A DNA stretch of 64,000 nucleotides from Paenibacillus_I sp035510375 (GCF_035510375.1 NZ_DATKHG010000013.1), one strand, 5' to 3'; positions 51,148 to 60,995 are shown, counted from the first letter of the stretch. Program-made: numbers and translations. Notes: a model not told the origin generated them from the letters alone.

Positions 51148-52872
51148 ATGGGTAGCAATTGGTGGAAAGAAGCGATAGCGTATCAAATTTATCCGCGCAG
51201 TTTTATGGACAGCAACGGGGACGGAATCGGCGACTTGCAAGGTGTTATTTCCAAATTGGATTATTTGCAGCAGCTTGGAATAGACGTCATCTGGATCTGT
51301 CCGATGTACAAATCTCCAAATGATGACAATGGATATGACATATCGGATTATCACGGCATTATGGATGAGTTCGGCACGATGGACGATTTCGATCAGCTTC
51401 TGGAACAGGTTCACCAAAGGGGAATGAAGCTGATTTTAGACCTGGTGATTAACCATACTTCGGATGAACATCCCTGGTTTATCGAATCCCGATCGAGCAT
51501 CAATAATCCCAAAAGGGACTATTATATCTGGAGAGACGGGAAGAACGGCGCCGAGCCGAACAACTGGGAAAGCATTTTCGGCGGTTCGGCGTGGGAATAC
51601 GATGACCTTACCGGCCAGTATTTTATGCATATTTTCTCCAAAAAACAGCCGGATCTGAATTGGGAGAACCCGGAGGTCCGTCAGGAGCTTTACGGGATGG
51701 TCAACTGGTGGCTCGATAAAGGAATCGACGGTTTTCGGATCGATGCGATTACGCATATCAAAAAAATCCCGGGTTTGCCCGATTTGCCTAATCCGGAGAA
51801 GCTGCCTTATGTATGTTCATTTGAGGGACATCGAAACCGCGAAGGCATTCATGTACTGCTCGAAGAGCTGAAGCGCGAGACCTTTGATAAACATGATATT
51901 ATGACCGTCGGGGAAGCAGGCGGCGTAAGCATCGATGATGCCGGGCATTGGGTCGGGGAGCGGCAGGGGAAATTCAACATGATTTTCCAGTTTGAAGTGA
52001 ACGGACTTTGGAATAAAGGCCGGGGCGGCGGCTTGGACCTGTATACGTTGAAAAAAACGCTTACCCGGTGGCAGAAGGGGCTGGAGGGCGTCGGCTGGAA
52101 CGCGCTGTTCATGGAAAACCATGACCTGCCCCGCTCGGTCTCGGTGTGGGGCGATGACGGCGTCTACCACGAGCAGTCCGCCAAGGCTCTGGCCACCATG
52201 TTTTTCCTTATGCAGGGAACCCCTTTTATTTATCAAGGCCAGGAAATCGGGATGACCAATGTGCAATTCGAATCGATCGAGGATTACAACGATGTCTCGG
52301 CGAAAAATCTGTATCGGATCGAAAGGGAAGCCGGCAAGAGCCATAATGAAATCATACGGATCATCTGGAAAAACGGCCGGGACAATTCCCGGACGCCGAT
52401 GCAGTGGAGCGATCAGCATAACGCCGGGTTCACATCGGGGACCCCTTGGTTGAAAGTAAATCCGAATTACAAGGAAATAAACGTTGAAAAGGCTATGCAA
52501 AATCCGGACTCCATTTATCATTATTACAAAAAACTGATCCGGCTGCGAAAAACCGATCCGGTCGCCGTATACGGAACCTACGACCTCATCCTGCCGAATC
52601 ATAAGAAAATCTATGCGTATACAAGAACGCTCGGTCTCGAAAAGCTGCTGGTCATTGCAAATCTTTTTCCGGAAGAAACGACATTTGACCTGCCCAGAAC
52701 CATCAAATGCATCACATCCGAGCTGTTGGTGGCCAATTATGCGGAGAACCCCGGGGCGACCGTTCGGAAAATCTTTTTGAAACCTTACGAATCGAAAGTC
52801 TATCGTTTAGTATGCGCTCCGGAACCTGCTCGAAAGGTCGAAGAACCCCCGTTGGCGGAGATGCTGTCCTGA
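51148..52872 (+). CDS. GH13 alpha-glucosidase / oligo-1,6-glucosidase
   Basis: 574-residue cytoplasmic enzyme that releases glucose from imported alpha-gluco-oligosaccharides. The N-terminus WWKEAIAYQIYPRSFMDSNG and GDGIGDLQG loop are typical of GH13 subfamily 31. Catalytic residues can be placed: nucleophile D199 in FRIDAITH, acid/base E256 in VGEAGG, and D326 in ENHDLP. Length is normal (about 560). The residue after GEA, which often separates 1,6- from 1,4-specific enzymes, is G in GEAGG, so the linkage preference is uncertain. AGAGGAGAG precedes the ATG. Confidence 0.94.
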   Translation: MGSNWWKEAIAYQIYPRSFMDSNGDGIGDLQGVISKLDYLQQLGIDVIWICPMYKSPNDDNGYDISDYHGIMDEFGTMDDFDQLLEQVHQRGMKLILDLVINHTSDEHPWFIESRSSINNPKRDYYIWRDGKNGAEPNNWESIFGGSAWEYDDLTGQYFMHIFSKKQPDLNWENPEVRQELYGMVNWWLDKGIDGFRIDAITHIKKIPGLPDLPNPEKLPYVCSFEGHRNREGIHVLLEELKRETFDKHDIMTVGEAGGVSIDDAGHWVGERQGKFNMIFQFEVNGLWNKGRGGGLDLYTLKKTLTRWQKGLEGVGWNALFMENHDLPRSVSVWGDDGVYHEQSAKALATMFFLMQGTPFIYQGQEIGMTNVQFESIEDYNDVSAKNLYRIEREAGKSHNEIIRIIWKNGRDNSRTPMQWSDQHNAGFTSGTPWLKVNPNYKEINVEKAMQNPDSIYHYYKKLIRLRKTDPVAVYGTYDLILPNHKKIYAYTRTLGLEKLLVIANLFPEETTFDLPRTIKCITSELLVANYAENPGATVRKIFLKPYESKVYRLVCAPEPARKVEEPPLAEMLS

Positions 52873-52909
52873 TCTTTAAAGCGCGGTTGATAAACACTGA
52901 CATATAAGG

Positions 52910-52942
52910 AAAGAGGCCGCGAGTAATCGCCGGCCTCTTTTC
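52910..52942. terminator. Intrinsic terminator of the alpha-glucoside operon
   Basis: AAAGAGGCCG at 52910-52919 pairs perfectly with CGGCCTCTTT at 52931-52940, followed by T residues. The flanking genes converge, and A residues on the left may allow minus-strand use. Confidence 0.88.
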
Positions 52943-53014
52943 ATTCGGGCGCTCGGCTGCAATCCGGCCGGGCCCGATCCAAACTCCATATCCCGGGCGG
53001 TTCACAAACAAGGA

Positions 53015-53290
53015 TCAGGGTGTCAGGGATCCTTTTTTGAAGTCGTCCAGAAGCCGTGCCGCCTGATCGACGTCTTTTTTCGCCACCTTCAGCTTGGCCG
53101 TATCGCTGTCATCACGCTCCAACCTGGTTTGGATTCCTTTGGACTTCATCTCCGCCTCGAAACGATACAGCCAATCCGCACGCTCCCCACGGTCCGACGC
53201 CAGCATTACCCATCCTCTGTTTCCCCGTACGGCCATAACGGCAAGCGCGACGACAAGAACGGCTCCAAGCGCGATCCATAACCATGCCAT
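53015..53290 (-). CDS. Small single-pass membrane protein, hypothetical
   Basis: 91-residue protein with one membrane segment at the N-terminus (MAWLWIALGAVLVVALAVMAV) and a charged cytoplasmic or external domain (WLYRFEAEMKSKGIQTRLER... KKDVDQAARLLDDFKKG). The latter resembles DUF2007-type signal-transducing domains only vaguely. ATG 53290 follows AAAGGTGGTGG; the longer open frame to 53371 has no better site. Function unknown. Confidence 0.7.
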   Translation of the reverse strand: MAWLWIALGAVLVVALAVMAVRGNRGWVMLASDRGERADWLYRFEAEMKSKGIQTRLERDDSDTAKLKVAKKDVDQAARLLDDFKKGSLTP

Positions 53291-53394
53291 AGATCTGCAC
53301 CACCACCTTTCTACCGTATCTTTATTCATGCACGCTTGTCTGTCATGACAATTATCCGTCGGAATAAACAAACAGCCTTGCTGCGGCGAATCGG

Positions 53395-54105
53395 TTACTG
53401 TCCGTACAGATCCCGCAGCAATACCGGTCTTATCGCGGATGTCCAGACTTTGTATCCGCTCCTGTTCGGATGCAGCCTGTCGGCTTTGTACAGCGTGTTA
53501 TTCGGTTTGCCTTTTTCATTCATGACATGAGGCGTTATATCGATGAAATGCAGACCTTCATGCTTTCGGCAAAAAGCTTGGATCCGGGCGTTCGCTTGCC
53601 TCGCTTCCGGCCAAACGCGCCATCTCAATTCAGTCGGCGTGATGGAGATGTAATAAATAGGCACCTTCGGCAGCCGTGAACGAATCTTATCGAAAAGCAC
53701 GGTTACGTCCCGAAAAACCCGGCCCGCGGTATGCGTTTTACCGGGGATGCCGTTGATATCGTTCGTTCCCGCAAACACAACGACGGCTTTCGGCTTGAAC
53801 GGCACTATGATGCGGTCCGCATAGAGGGTCACATCGCTGACCCTCGCCCCGCCGAATCCATGGTTTACGACCTGCATGGGAGCCATATCGTCCGCCAGCG
53901 TCGTCCACGCCGCGATGCTGGAGCTTCCGGTAAACACGACGACACCCGACGGGTAGCGGCCGTTGTAGCGTTGTTCAATGGCGCGTATTTCTTTGTGCCA
54001 TCTGCCGCCGGTATCGGTCGAATGCGCGGCCGTGTTGCGATCGGAAACGGCCACAGCCGCAAAGACGGTGAAAATCAACCAATGCCGCAATTTTGTCTTG
54101 TTCAT
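53395..54105 (-). CDS. Secreted SGNH/GDSL hydrolase
   Basis: 236-residue esterase-like protein with an N-terminal signal peptide (LIFTVFAAVAV, ending about residue 28). The SGNH blocks are visible: nucleophile S61 in FTGSSSIAAW, glycine in NHGFGGARVSD, N115 in FAGTNDING, and the Asp/His pair in DRLHPNRSGY. Likely roles are deacetylation of extracellular glycans or lipids. No clear ribosome binding site lies before ATG 54105. It is near, but not clearly cotranscribed with, the response regulator gene upstream. Confidence 0.86.
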   Translation of the reverse strand: MNKTKLRHWLIFTVFAAVAVSDRNTAAHSTDTGGRWHKEIRAIEQRYNGRYPSGVVVFTGSSSIAAWTTLADDMAPMQVVNHGFGGARVSDVTLYADRIIVPFKPKAVVVFAGTNDINGIPGKTHTAGRVFRDVTVLFDKIRSRLPKVPIYYISITPTELRWRVWPEARQANARIQAFCRKHEGLHFIDITPHVMNEKGKPNNTLYKADRLHPNRSGYKVWTSAIRPVLLRDLYGQ

Positions 54106-54180
54106 GGCATTAATGTTTGACAGCGCTGGACGATATATGCAGCTTATGCCTGCATCCGCTCTCTCCGAAGGAAAAGCGTA

Positions 54181-55779
54181 CTACCCCGTAATTTTCGACC
54201 GGAAGTCGGTCGGCGTTACGCCTGTCCGTTTTTTAAAGCAGGCGCTGAAGTAGTACTGGTTGGAATAACCGACCTTGTCACTGATCTCCATGATTTTCAT
54301 ATTGGTGTGACGGAGAAGATCACGTGCTTTGTTGACGCGAACCTCTGTGATATATTCGGAAATGTTCTGCCCCCGCGCCTTCTTGAATACCGAGCCCAGA
54401 TAGGTGGGGCTGACGTTCACGCTTGCCGCGATGTCGTTCAGGCCGAGGTCGACCTCCATATAATGCGACTCGATATAGTTCACCACCCGCTCGGCAATCT
54501 GATTATGATAGGATTCCACGGATTCCTTCAGCTTGTCGCAGGAAAGGACGCAGATCTCGTATAATTGGCCGCAGATCTGGGCGCAGGTATGGAATCGTTC
54601 CAAATCCGCGAAAGCCTCGGCGATCCGGCTGCGAATCGGACCGGATTCGATCCCCGTATCGTAGAAAAAGCGAATCAGCCGCGCGAGCAAGGAGTAGATG
54701 TAGGCGATAACGCCGTTCTTGTCGTAGTAACGCTCTGACAACTGCGTGGTCAACTCGTCGGTAAATTGCCGGATGCCGGCCAGGTCTTTCTGGGAGATCA
54801 GGCGGATCAGTTTTTCTTCGGCGCCTACGGTAAACACAACGGGCGACGGATTGTTGCGACGGATGTCCTGGATGCTGAAAATATGGCCCTCGCCGAAAAT
54901 AAACTTGTACCCGGCGGCATGCCTCGCGTTCTGAAAAGAGGCGGAGACGTTCCAGATGCTCGCGACGGGATCGCCGATTCCGATCGTTATGGATAGCTGG
55001 GCGTTCTCATGCCTCTCGTTCAGCACCAGGAAATCCCGATAAACGGCGTGCGGAAAATCGTTTCCTTGCACGTCCTTGCTGCCGAGAATGACGAGGATGC
55101 TGCTGCCCTGACTGCCGCAATGCACCAGATCGTGCTTCGGGAACGATTGCGCAAGCTCCCCGGCCAGCGTCATCATGCGAACATGATAACGCTCGATGCC
55201 GAACGTGTTTTTCATCTCCATGAAGTTATCGATCTGAATCACCGCGCACATATATTGCACATGGGACAAGTCCAGCCCGATATATTTCGCTTGATCGGCC
55301 AGGTGGTACTCGGCGTAATCCGGAGTTGCGTGGATCAGATCGTTGAAAAACTGCTGAATAAGCGCGGGCCGGCTTTGCTTGAGCTGCTCCAGTATTTCCC
55401 TCTCCTGCTGCGACTGCTTGAGCGTCTGCTCGACAACCTTCCGCAAATAAGAGTAGTCGATAGGCTTCTCCACGTAGTCGCACACCCCGAGCCGTACCGC
55501 TTCCTTGGCGTACTCGAAGTCGTCGTAAGCGCTGATCAGGATGATTTTCATATGCGGGTTGGTTTGCAGGATGGCCCTGGACATTTCCAGGCCGCTCATT
55601 TGCGGCATGGAAATGTCGGAGATGATCAGGTCCGCATCCGCCCGTTCCAGCCACGCGAGCACGTCCCGCGCGTTGGAGAAGCTTGCGCACACTTCCGCGC
55701 CCATCGCCGTCCAGTCAATGTTTTTGCATATGCCTTCCACGGACAACTCGTTATCGTCAACCACTATGACCTTCCTCAT
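54181..55779 (-). CDS. YesN-type response regulator with AraC DNA-binding domain (GH172 locus)
   Basis: 532-residue regulator. The receiver has VDDNE, phosphoacceptor D55 in LIISDISMPQMSG, and the lysine in YVEKPIDY. The C-terminus carries two HTH motifs: DIAASVNVSPTYLGSVFKKA and ISDKVGYSNQYYFSACFKKR. AAAGGAGGAG precedes the ATG. It follows its kinase gene after 14 bp and probably activates the divergent receptor-permease-GH172 operon. Confidence 0.94.
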   Translation of the reverse strand: MRKVIVVDDNELSVEGICKNIDWTAMGAEVCASFSNARDVLAWLERADADLIISDISMPQMSGLEMSRAILQTNPHMKIILISAYDDFEYAKEAVRLGVCDYVEKPIDYSYLRKVVEQTLKQSQQEREILEQLKQSRPALIQQFFNDLIHATPDYAEYHLADQAKYIGLDLSHVQYMCAVIQIDNFMEMKNTFGIERYHVRMMTLAGELAQSFPKHDLVHCGSQGSSILVILGSKDVQGNDFPHAVYRDFLVLNERHENAQLSITIGIGDPVASIWNVSASFQNARHAAGYKFIFGEGHIFSIQDIRRNNPSPVVFTVGAEEKLIRLISQKDLAGIRQFTDELTTQLSERYYDKNGVIAYIYSLLARLIRFFYDTGIESGPIRSRIAEAFADLERFHTCAQICGQLYEICVLSCDKLKESVESYHNQIAERVVNYIESHYMEVDLGLNDIAASVNVSPTYLGSVFKKARGQNISEYITEVRVNKARDLLRHTNMKIMEISDKVGYSNQYYFSACFKKRTGVTPTDFRSKITG

Positions 55780-55793
55780 GCGGCGCTCCTCCT

Positions 55794-57629
55794 TTAGAAT
55801 ATAATCTCATCCGGTATCATTTGCTGAATGGCGGCGGTCACCGTCGTGCCCTCATTCGGTTCGCTTTCGATCGTCAAACCGCTCCGGTTCGTGCCGTAGA
55901 CGGCCAATCGGGCGTTTACATTGCATATTCCGTAGAAAAGGTCCGGATCGACCGATTCGCGAGCCAGCGTTTCGCGGATTCGTGAAAGCCGTTCTGGCAC
56001 GATGCCGACCCCGTTATCCCGGATTTCGATACGGATATCCTCATCGCTGTAAGTAATCGAAACGCCGACCTCCAGCCGTTTGCCGCTGCCGGGCAGGCCG
56101 TGCCGGATGCAATTTTCCAGCAATGGCTGCAGCGTGAATTTCGGAATCAGGAAATGCTCGATTTGATCGTCCGTCTCGATCGTCCAGATGAACGAATGGT
56201 TATGGCTCAGCTTTTCCATCTCCAGGTACAGAACGGCGATTTCCAACTCGTCCTTGATGGAAATCAGCTCGTCTCCCTTTTTCAGAATGAGCCTATAAAA
56301 TTTCGCGAGCCTCGTAATCATCGCGTTCGCCTCGTCGTTTCGGCCCAAGGACTGACAGGTCTTGATCGATTCCAGCATGTTGTACAGAAAATGAGGATTG
56401 ATTTTCGCCTGCAGCAGCTGGTAGCGGAGTTTCTCTTCCTGCAGGTTCATATCCAGCAGTTTTCCGAAATTTTCGTTCATCTTTTTGATCATCGTGTTGA
56501 ACACAAGCGCCAGCCGGTCGAATTCATCCCGGTATATGCGTTCATTCCGGATCGGGATATGAAGCTCCATCAACCGGTCGTTGCTCTCCTTCAAGGTAAA
56601 GGACGACATGATTCGGGCCATCCGGCGGATCTTGGTGCTAAGGTTGTTTGAGATGAAGATACTGGTCACAATGGCAACGAGAATGGCGAGCAGGCTCGTC
56701 ATCAACAGGATGTTGACCAATATGCTGGTATTGTTCCGGATATACCGGTTCGGCACCTCTGTGACTACGTACCAGTCCGTGATTTCATTGTAGTTCACAA
56801 TCAGCCGTTTATCCCGGAACAGAACCGGCTTGCCGGCGGCGCCTTTGACGGCGGCCAGGATGCTGTTGTCAACGGTCTTGCCGAGCATGGAACGATTCAT
56901 GTGCGAAATAATGCGGCCGTCCTGATCCATAATGTAGCTTTGGACGGAAGCATCCGGCGTGCTCTCCCGGAGCAGTCCGGCGATTTCGTTCTCATTGATA
57001 TCGATAAAGTACACGTACTCCAGGCCTTGGTCGTTCAATTTCTTAAACGCGCTGAAGGCCGTAATATAGTTGGCGATGTTCGTGGATTTATTTACGGCCA
57101 GGACATCGGGCTCCTTCTGGTTGGTCAGCAGCCGCCAATGCAGCCGGTTTAAATTGTCCAGCAAAAAACTTTCGTCGATCCCCCGTTTGGCCAGCTCCTC
57201 GAGCTTGAAATAGTTGATGCCTTGACTGCTGAAAATGAACTCCGGTTTCGTATAGACGCTGATGTTGACAAAATTAAAGGTGTAACTTAGATTCGAAATA
57301 TTGTTTTTGATCTGATTGTATTTCTCGAGCTGACCGGCAATCGTCGTGCTCGGCTGGAGGACCAGGGTGAACATGTGGTACTGCATCGCGTCCGCCGCAT
57401 TCTCCACCTGCTCGAACCGGTTGGTCAGCGCTTCGTTCAGCCGGTTGCTCGAATACGATACGGAATCCAGAATGCCGTTCCTTGCGATGGAGTAGGACAA
57501 GGTATACGAGAGAACGCCGATCAGCAGCAGCGGAATAATCGTCACGAGCAGAAAACCGAGCATGAGCTTGTTCCGAAAGCTGCTGAAGGTGATTTGCCAA
57601 AATTGTTTCACGCCGGTTATCGGATTCAA
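55794..57629 (-). CDS. YesM-type sensor histidine kinase (GH172 locus)
   Basis: 611-residue membrane kinase. The first membrane segment is LMLGFLLVTIIPLLLIGVL; an extracellular Cache-like domain of about 250 residues is followed by a second segment (ILLMTSLLAILVAIVTSIFI), HAMP, the His_kinase motif INPHFLYNMLESIKTC, and the HATPase domain (IRDNGVGI). The start is TTG 57629, 7 bases after GGAGGGG. It is divergent from the receptor gene at 57893. Confidence 0.93.
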   Translation of the reverse strand: MNPITGVKQFWQITFSSFRNKLMLGFLLVTIIPLLLIGVLSYTLSYSIARNGILDSVSYSSNRLNEALTNRFEQVENAADAMQYHMFTLVLQPSTTIAGQLEKYNQIKNNISNLSYTFNFVNISVYTKPEFIFSSQGINYFKLEELAKRGIDESFLLDNLNRLHWRLLTNQKEPDVLAVNKSTNIANYITAFSAFKKLNDQGLEYVYFIDINENEIAGLLRESTPDASVQSYIMDQDGRIISHMNRSMLGKTVDNSILAAVKGAAGKPVLFRDKRLIVNYNEITDWYVVTEVPNRYIRNNTSILVNILLMTSLLAILVAIVTSIFISNNLSTKIRRMARIMSSFTLKESNDRLMELHIPIRNERIYRDEFDRLALVFNTMIKKMNENFGKLLDMNLQEEKLRYQLLQAKINPHFLYNMLESIKTCQSLGRNDEANAMITRLAKFYRLILKKGDELISIKDELEIAVLYLEMEKLSHNHSFIWTIETDDQIEHFLIPKFTLQPLLENCIRHGLPGSGKRLEVGVSITYSDEDIRIEIRDNGVGIVPERLSRIRETLARESVDPDLFYGICNVNARLAVYGTNRSGLTIESEPNEGTTVTAAIQQMIPDEIIF

Positions 57630-57858
57630 AAGCTTGCCCCTCCATTGAAATCGCTTGCAAAAGACTGGATTTCATCCGTTACGTCGACTGAGGGTTTAAG
57701 CTTAACACATCTCCGACAGCTGCGTGAAGATGCCCGGCAGTGCAATTTAATCGGGCAAATTCAAGTGATGAAAAGACCATGGATTTTTATATCAACCCGA
57801 TGGATTATTATATTTCAAAAAGGGTGCGCTGCCTTTAGTATTGAAATTGCCAGGCTGG

Positions 57859-57872
57859 TGAAAGCGCTTTAT
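57859..57872 (+). promoter_or_regulatory. Candidate catabolite (cre) site before the GH172-locus receptor gene
   Basis: TGAAAGCGCTTTAT matches 12 of 14 positions of the CcpA cre consensus and contains the perfect palindrome AAAGCGCTTT. It lies about 20 bp before the start codon, where CcpA would block elongation. No clear promoter was identified in the 263-base divergent gap. Confidence 0.6.
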
Positions 57873-57892
57873 CAAAAAGGAGGGTCTTGACG

Positions 57893-59206
57893 ATGACCGG
57901 GATCAAAAAGTCATTATGGACGGTACTGAGCATCATGCTGGTTGCAGCGTTGGCGCTTGCGGGATGCGGCAGCAACGGCTCGAATGCGGGGAGCGGAAAG
58001 GGCGCGGGCACCGGCACAAATTCGGACGGCCGGAACAACGCCGAAGAGCCGGCGAAGCAGGAGACGATCACGATGATGACCACCGGCTGGTGGACGACGG
58101 CGGCGCCGGAGGAATACGGCAAAAAGATCGAGGAAGCGACGGGCGTCAAAGTGAACTTCGTACTCGCCCCGACGAACCCGGACGATATGGTCGCGAAAAA
58201 AACGACGATTCTTTCGTCGGGCGACGATACGGTAGACATCCTGTTTACCAACGATGAATTGATTACCGCTTTCTCGCGGGCCGGGTATCTGGAGCCGCTT
58301 CAGAACGATGTGATGACGCCCGAGGTAGCGGGACAATTTTCCGAGCAGTATCTGAAAGATATCGCCACCTATGAAGGTCAAATTTACTCCGTGCCGAGCT
58401 TCCTTGAGGTGCTTGCCCTGTGGGTGAACCAAGAGCTGTTCAATAAGGCGGGCCTGAAGCCTCCTACCAACCAAGATGAGTTTCTGGCTGCGGCCAAGGC
58501 GCTGACGAAAGACGGCGTTTACGGGTACGGGGGTTCCTGGGAAAAGAGCTACGTGTTCAATGAAATCGGAACGTTCATCAACCTGTTCGGCGGCGATTAT
58601 TTTGACTGGACGAATCCGAAAACCCAGCAGGCGCTGCAGTTCCTTTACGATATGGCGAACAAGGACAAGGTGACGCCGCTGGCCCAGCTTGCGGATATTT
58701 ACGACCCGATGATCCAGAAGTTTATCGACGGCAAATACGGCATGATCTATATGTATTCAGGGGCGATCCCTACCTTTGAGAAGGCCGGAAAGTTCGGTCC
58801 CGGCAAGCTCGAAATGGTTCCCATTCCTACATTCGAAACGGATGACATGTTCATGGCTTCCTGGCATTATGTGCTCAGCAAAGCGTCCAAGAAAAAGGAA
58901 GCGTCCAAAAAAGTGCTGCAATACCTGGCCAGCAAAGAAGGACAATTGGCGTATAGCGAGCTGTCCAGCCGCCTGCCGGCCCGGTTGGACATCATCAACG
59001 ATCCGAACTTCAAGGGCGTAGGCGTCGACTATATCCGCGGCTATATTGCCAACAGCACGCTGCGCGGCCGCCCGCTTGTTCCGCAAACGATGGAGTTCGT
59101 TAACGGCATCGGCTCCATTTTCCAGAAATACGTGTCCGATGAGAATGATTTAAGCAAAACGGTTGAGCTTGCTCAGAAAGAAATCGAGCGATTGGCTAAG
59201 AGATAG
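57893..59206 (+). CDS. Sugar ABC transporter substrate-binding lipoprotein (GH172 locus)
   Basis: 437-residue receptor. The signal peptide ends in the lipobox ALAGC with cysteine at residue 25, followed by a Gly/Ser/Asn linker. Typical features are IYSVPSFLEVLALWVNQELF and DGKYGMIYMYSGAIPTFEKA (overlapping the family 1 fold). ATG 57893 follows AAGGAGGG; a TTG at 57887 is an alternative. Downstream genes encode two permeases and a GH172-like enzyme, pointing to a fructose- or arabinose-containing ligand. Confidence 0.92.
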   Translation: MTGIKKSLWTVLSIMLVAALALAGCGSNGSNAGSGKGAGTGTNSDGRNNAEEPAKQETITMMTTGWWTTAAPEEYGKKIEEATGVKVNFVLAPTNPDDMVAKKTTILSSGDDTVDILFTNDELITAFSRAGYLEPLQNDVMTPEVAGQFSEQYLKDIATYEGQIYSVPSFLEVLALWVNQELFNKAGLKPPTNQDEFLAAAKALTKDGVYGYGGSWEKSYVFNEIGTFINLFGGDYFDWTNPKTQQALQFLYDMANKDKVTPLAQLADIYDPMIQKFIDGKYGMIYMYSGAIPTFEKAGKFGPGKLEMVPIPTFETDDMFMASWHYVLSKASKKKEASKKVLQYLASKEGQLAYSELSSRLPARLDIINDPNFKGVGVDYIRGYIANSTLRGRPLVPQTMEFVNGIGSIFQKYVSDENDLSKTVELAQKEIERLAKR

Positions 59207-59218
59207 ATTTGGGAGACG

Positions 59219-59246
59219 AGGGGTGGATGTCATCTGCCCCTTCTTT
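59219..59246 (+). other. Intercistronic hairpin between receptor and permease genes
   Basis: AGGGGTGGAT pairs with ATCTGCCCCT (two G-T pairs) across a 3-base loop at 59219-59241, followed by TCTTTT. It may cause partial termination, lowering permease expression relative to the receptor. Confidence 0.6.
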
Positions 59247-59263
59247 TAAGGAAGGTGAATCGC

Positions 59264-60145
59264 TTGCCCGTTCATTCATCGAAGAAATGGCTGATTGCCT
59301 GGCTGCTCATATTGCCGGTTTTGCTCATAAGAGGGTTTACGACGATCTATCCGAGCGTCATGACGTTCTACAACAGTTTTTTTGAGATTAACATGTTTAC
59401 CGGCGGCGAGCGAAGGTTTATCTGGTTCGATAACTTTGCGAGGGTGTTTACGGACGAGAAGGTGATCACGTCCATTGAGTTCACCGTCATTTTTACCGCG
59501 ATGTCGATGTTGTTTCACGTGATACTCGGTCTGTTTCTAGCCATGCTGCTGAACATCGATTTTAAAGGCAAGAAATTTCTGCGCACGATTACCCTGATTC
59601 CCTGGGCCATGCCGATGGTAGTCGTAGGCTTGGCCGCCAGGTGGGCATTCAACGATACCTATGGACTCGTCAACGATTTGATTCGAAGAGTATTTCCGGG
59701 CTTCCATTTCGATTGGCTGATCTACCCGGAGTCGGCGCGCTTGGCGGTTATTCTGGTCGATCTGTGGAAGGATGTGCCGTTCTTTGCGATCCTGCTGCTT
59801 GCAGGCCTGCAATTTATTTCGGACGAAATCTATGAATCCGCCAAAATCGACGGAGCGAGCAAAACCAGAATGTTCCTCTCCATTACACTGCCGCTGTTGA
59901 CGCGTACGATTCTCACCCTGAGCATTTTCTTCACCTTGTGGAGAATCGTCAGCTACGACGTCGTGTATTCGATGACCTCCGGCGGACCCGGGGATGCGAC
60001 GAGCCTGCTTGCTTATCGTATCGCGATCGAAGCATTTACGAACCTGAATATCGGATACGCCTCCGCGATCGCCGTATGTTTATTTTTGTTGATGGCCGTA
60101 TTCAGCAGCCTCAATCTGCTGGCCATCAAGCGTCAGGATCAGTAG
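59264..60145 (+). CDS. Sugar ABC transporter permease (MalF/UgpA type)
   Basis: 293-residue permease with six helices. The EAA loop reads DEIYESAKIDGASKTRMFLSI followed by TLPLLTRT (given in part). The start is TTG 59264, 8 bases after AAGGAAGG; GTG 59255 would overlap that site. The partner permease begins 10 bp downstream. Confidence 0.91.
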   Translation: MPVHSSKKWLIAWLLILPVLLIRGFTTIYPSVMTFYNSFFEINMFTGGERRFIWFDNFARVFTDEKVITSIEFTVIFTAMSMLFHVILGLFLAMLLNIDFKGKKFLRTITLIPWAMPMVVVGLAARWAFNDTYGLVNDLIRRVFPGFHFDWLIYPESARLAVILVDLWKDVPFFAILLLAGLQFISDEIYESAKIDGASKTRMFLSITLPLLTRTILTLSIFFTLWRIVSYDVVYSMTSGGPGDATSLLAYRIAIEAFTNLNIGYASAIAVCLFLLMAVFSSLNLLAIKRQDQ

Positions 60146-60155
60146 GGGGTATGAA

Positions 60156-60995
60156 ATGAGCACCGCTATCCGAAAGTTCGCCGCCTTCAGCCTCAGATGG
60201 GGCTTGACCGTTATCGTCGCTTTTGTGTTTCTTTTTCCGCTGTATTGGATCTTCATTTCATCCGTTACGCCGAAATCAACGCTGTTCGCCACACCCATCG
60301 ATTATTTTCCCGGCTCGTTTACGTTTCAAAACTATGTCGATCTGTTCGTGAAGCTGGGCGTAGGTGAAATGGCGTACAATACGATGTTGATTACGTTTTT
60401 CTCCTTGGTCGTTTCCGTTATTTTCGGAGTCGCGGCGGCCTATGCCTTTGCCAGATTTCCTTCCAAAGGGCTGACCTTGGCGTATGTGCTGCTTTTGTTC
60501 TCGACGCTGATTCCGGGTATCATCACGGCCCGTCCGCTGTATGATTTCATGAGAGCCGTGAAGCTCATCGATACGATTTCGGGGCTCACAATTCTGTATG
60601 CCAGCGCGCTGCTGCCGTTCTCCGTGCTCGTCCTTCATAACTTCATCAAGCAAATTCCGATCTCCATCGAGGAGGCGGCTGAGGTCGACGGGGCGAACTT
60701 CTTTCAAATCCTGTTCAGGATCGTGCTGCCGCTCATGAAGCCGGCCGTTGCCACGATCAGTATCATCAACTACATCACATCCTTGAACGAGATGTTTACG
60801 CCCTTGTTTTTTTCCTATCGCATCAAGGTGTTGAGCGTCGGCATTACGCTGGTTCCGCGGGAGAGCAGCTTCGAGCTTCCGTGGGATATGATCAGCACGA
60901 TGGGGTGGTTCATCATTTTCCCGATCATCGTGTTTGTGTTAATATTCGAGAAAAACATCATGGAAGGCATTATGGCAGGCGGCGTCAAGCAATAA
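60156..60995 (+). CDS. Sugar ABC transporter permease (MalG/UgpE type)
   Basis: 279-residue permease. The EAA loop is ISIEEAAEVDGANFFQILFR followed by IVLPLMKPA. The C-terminus EKNIMEGIMAGGVKQ is typical. ATG 60156 follows AGTAGGGGG. The GH172-like enzyme gene begins 28 bp after its stop. Confidence 0.92.
   Translation: MSTAIRKFAAFSLRWGLTVIVAFVFLFPLYWIFISSVTPKSTLFATPIDYFPGSFTFQNYVDLFVKLGVGEMAYNTMLITFFSLVVSVIFGVAAAYAFARFPSKGLTLAYVLLLFSTLIPGIITARPLYDFMRAVKLIDTISGLTILYASALLPFSVLVLHNFIKQIPISIEEAAEVDGANFFQILFRIVLPLMKPAVATISIINYITSLNEMFTPLFFSYRIKVLSVGITLVPRESSFELPWDMISTMGWFIIFPIIVFVLIFEKNIMEGIMAGGVKQ

Noticed and set aside
57630..57858. Promoter for the GH172-locus receptor gene
   Set aside because: Several AT-rich hexamers exist but none forms a convincing -35/-10 pair, so no site is claimed.
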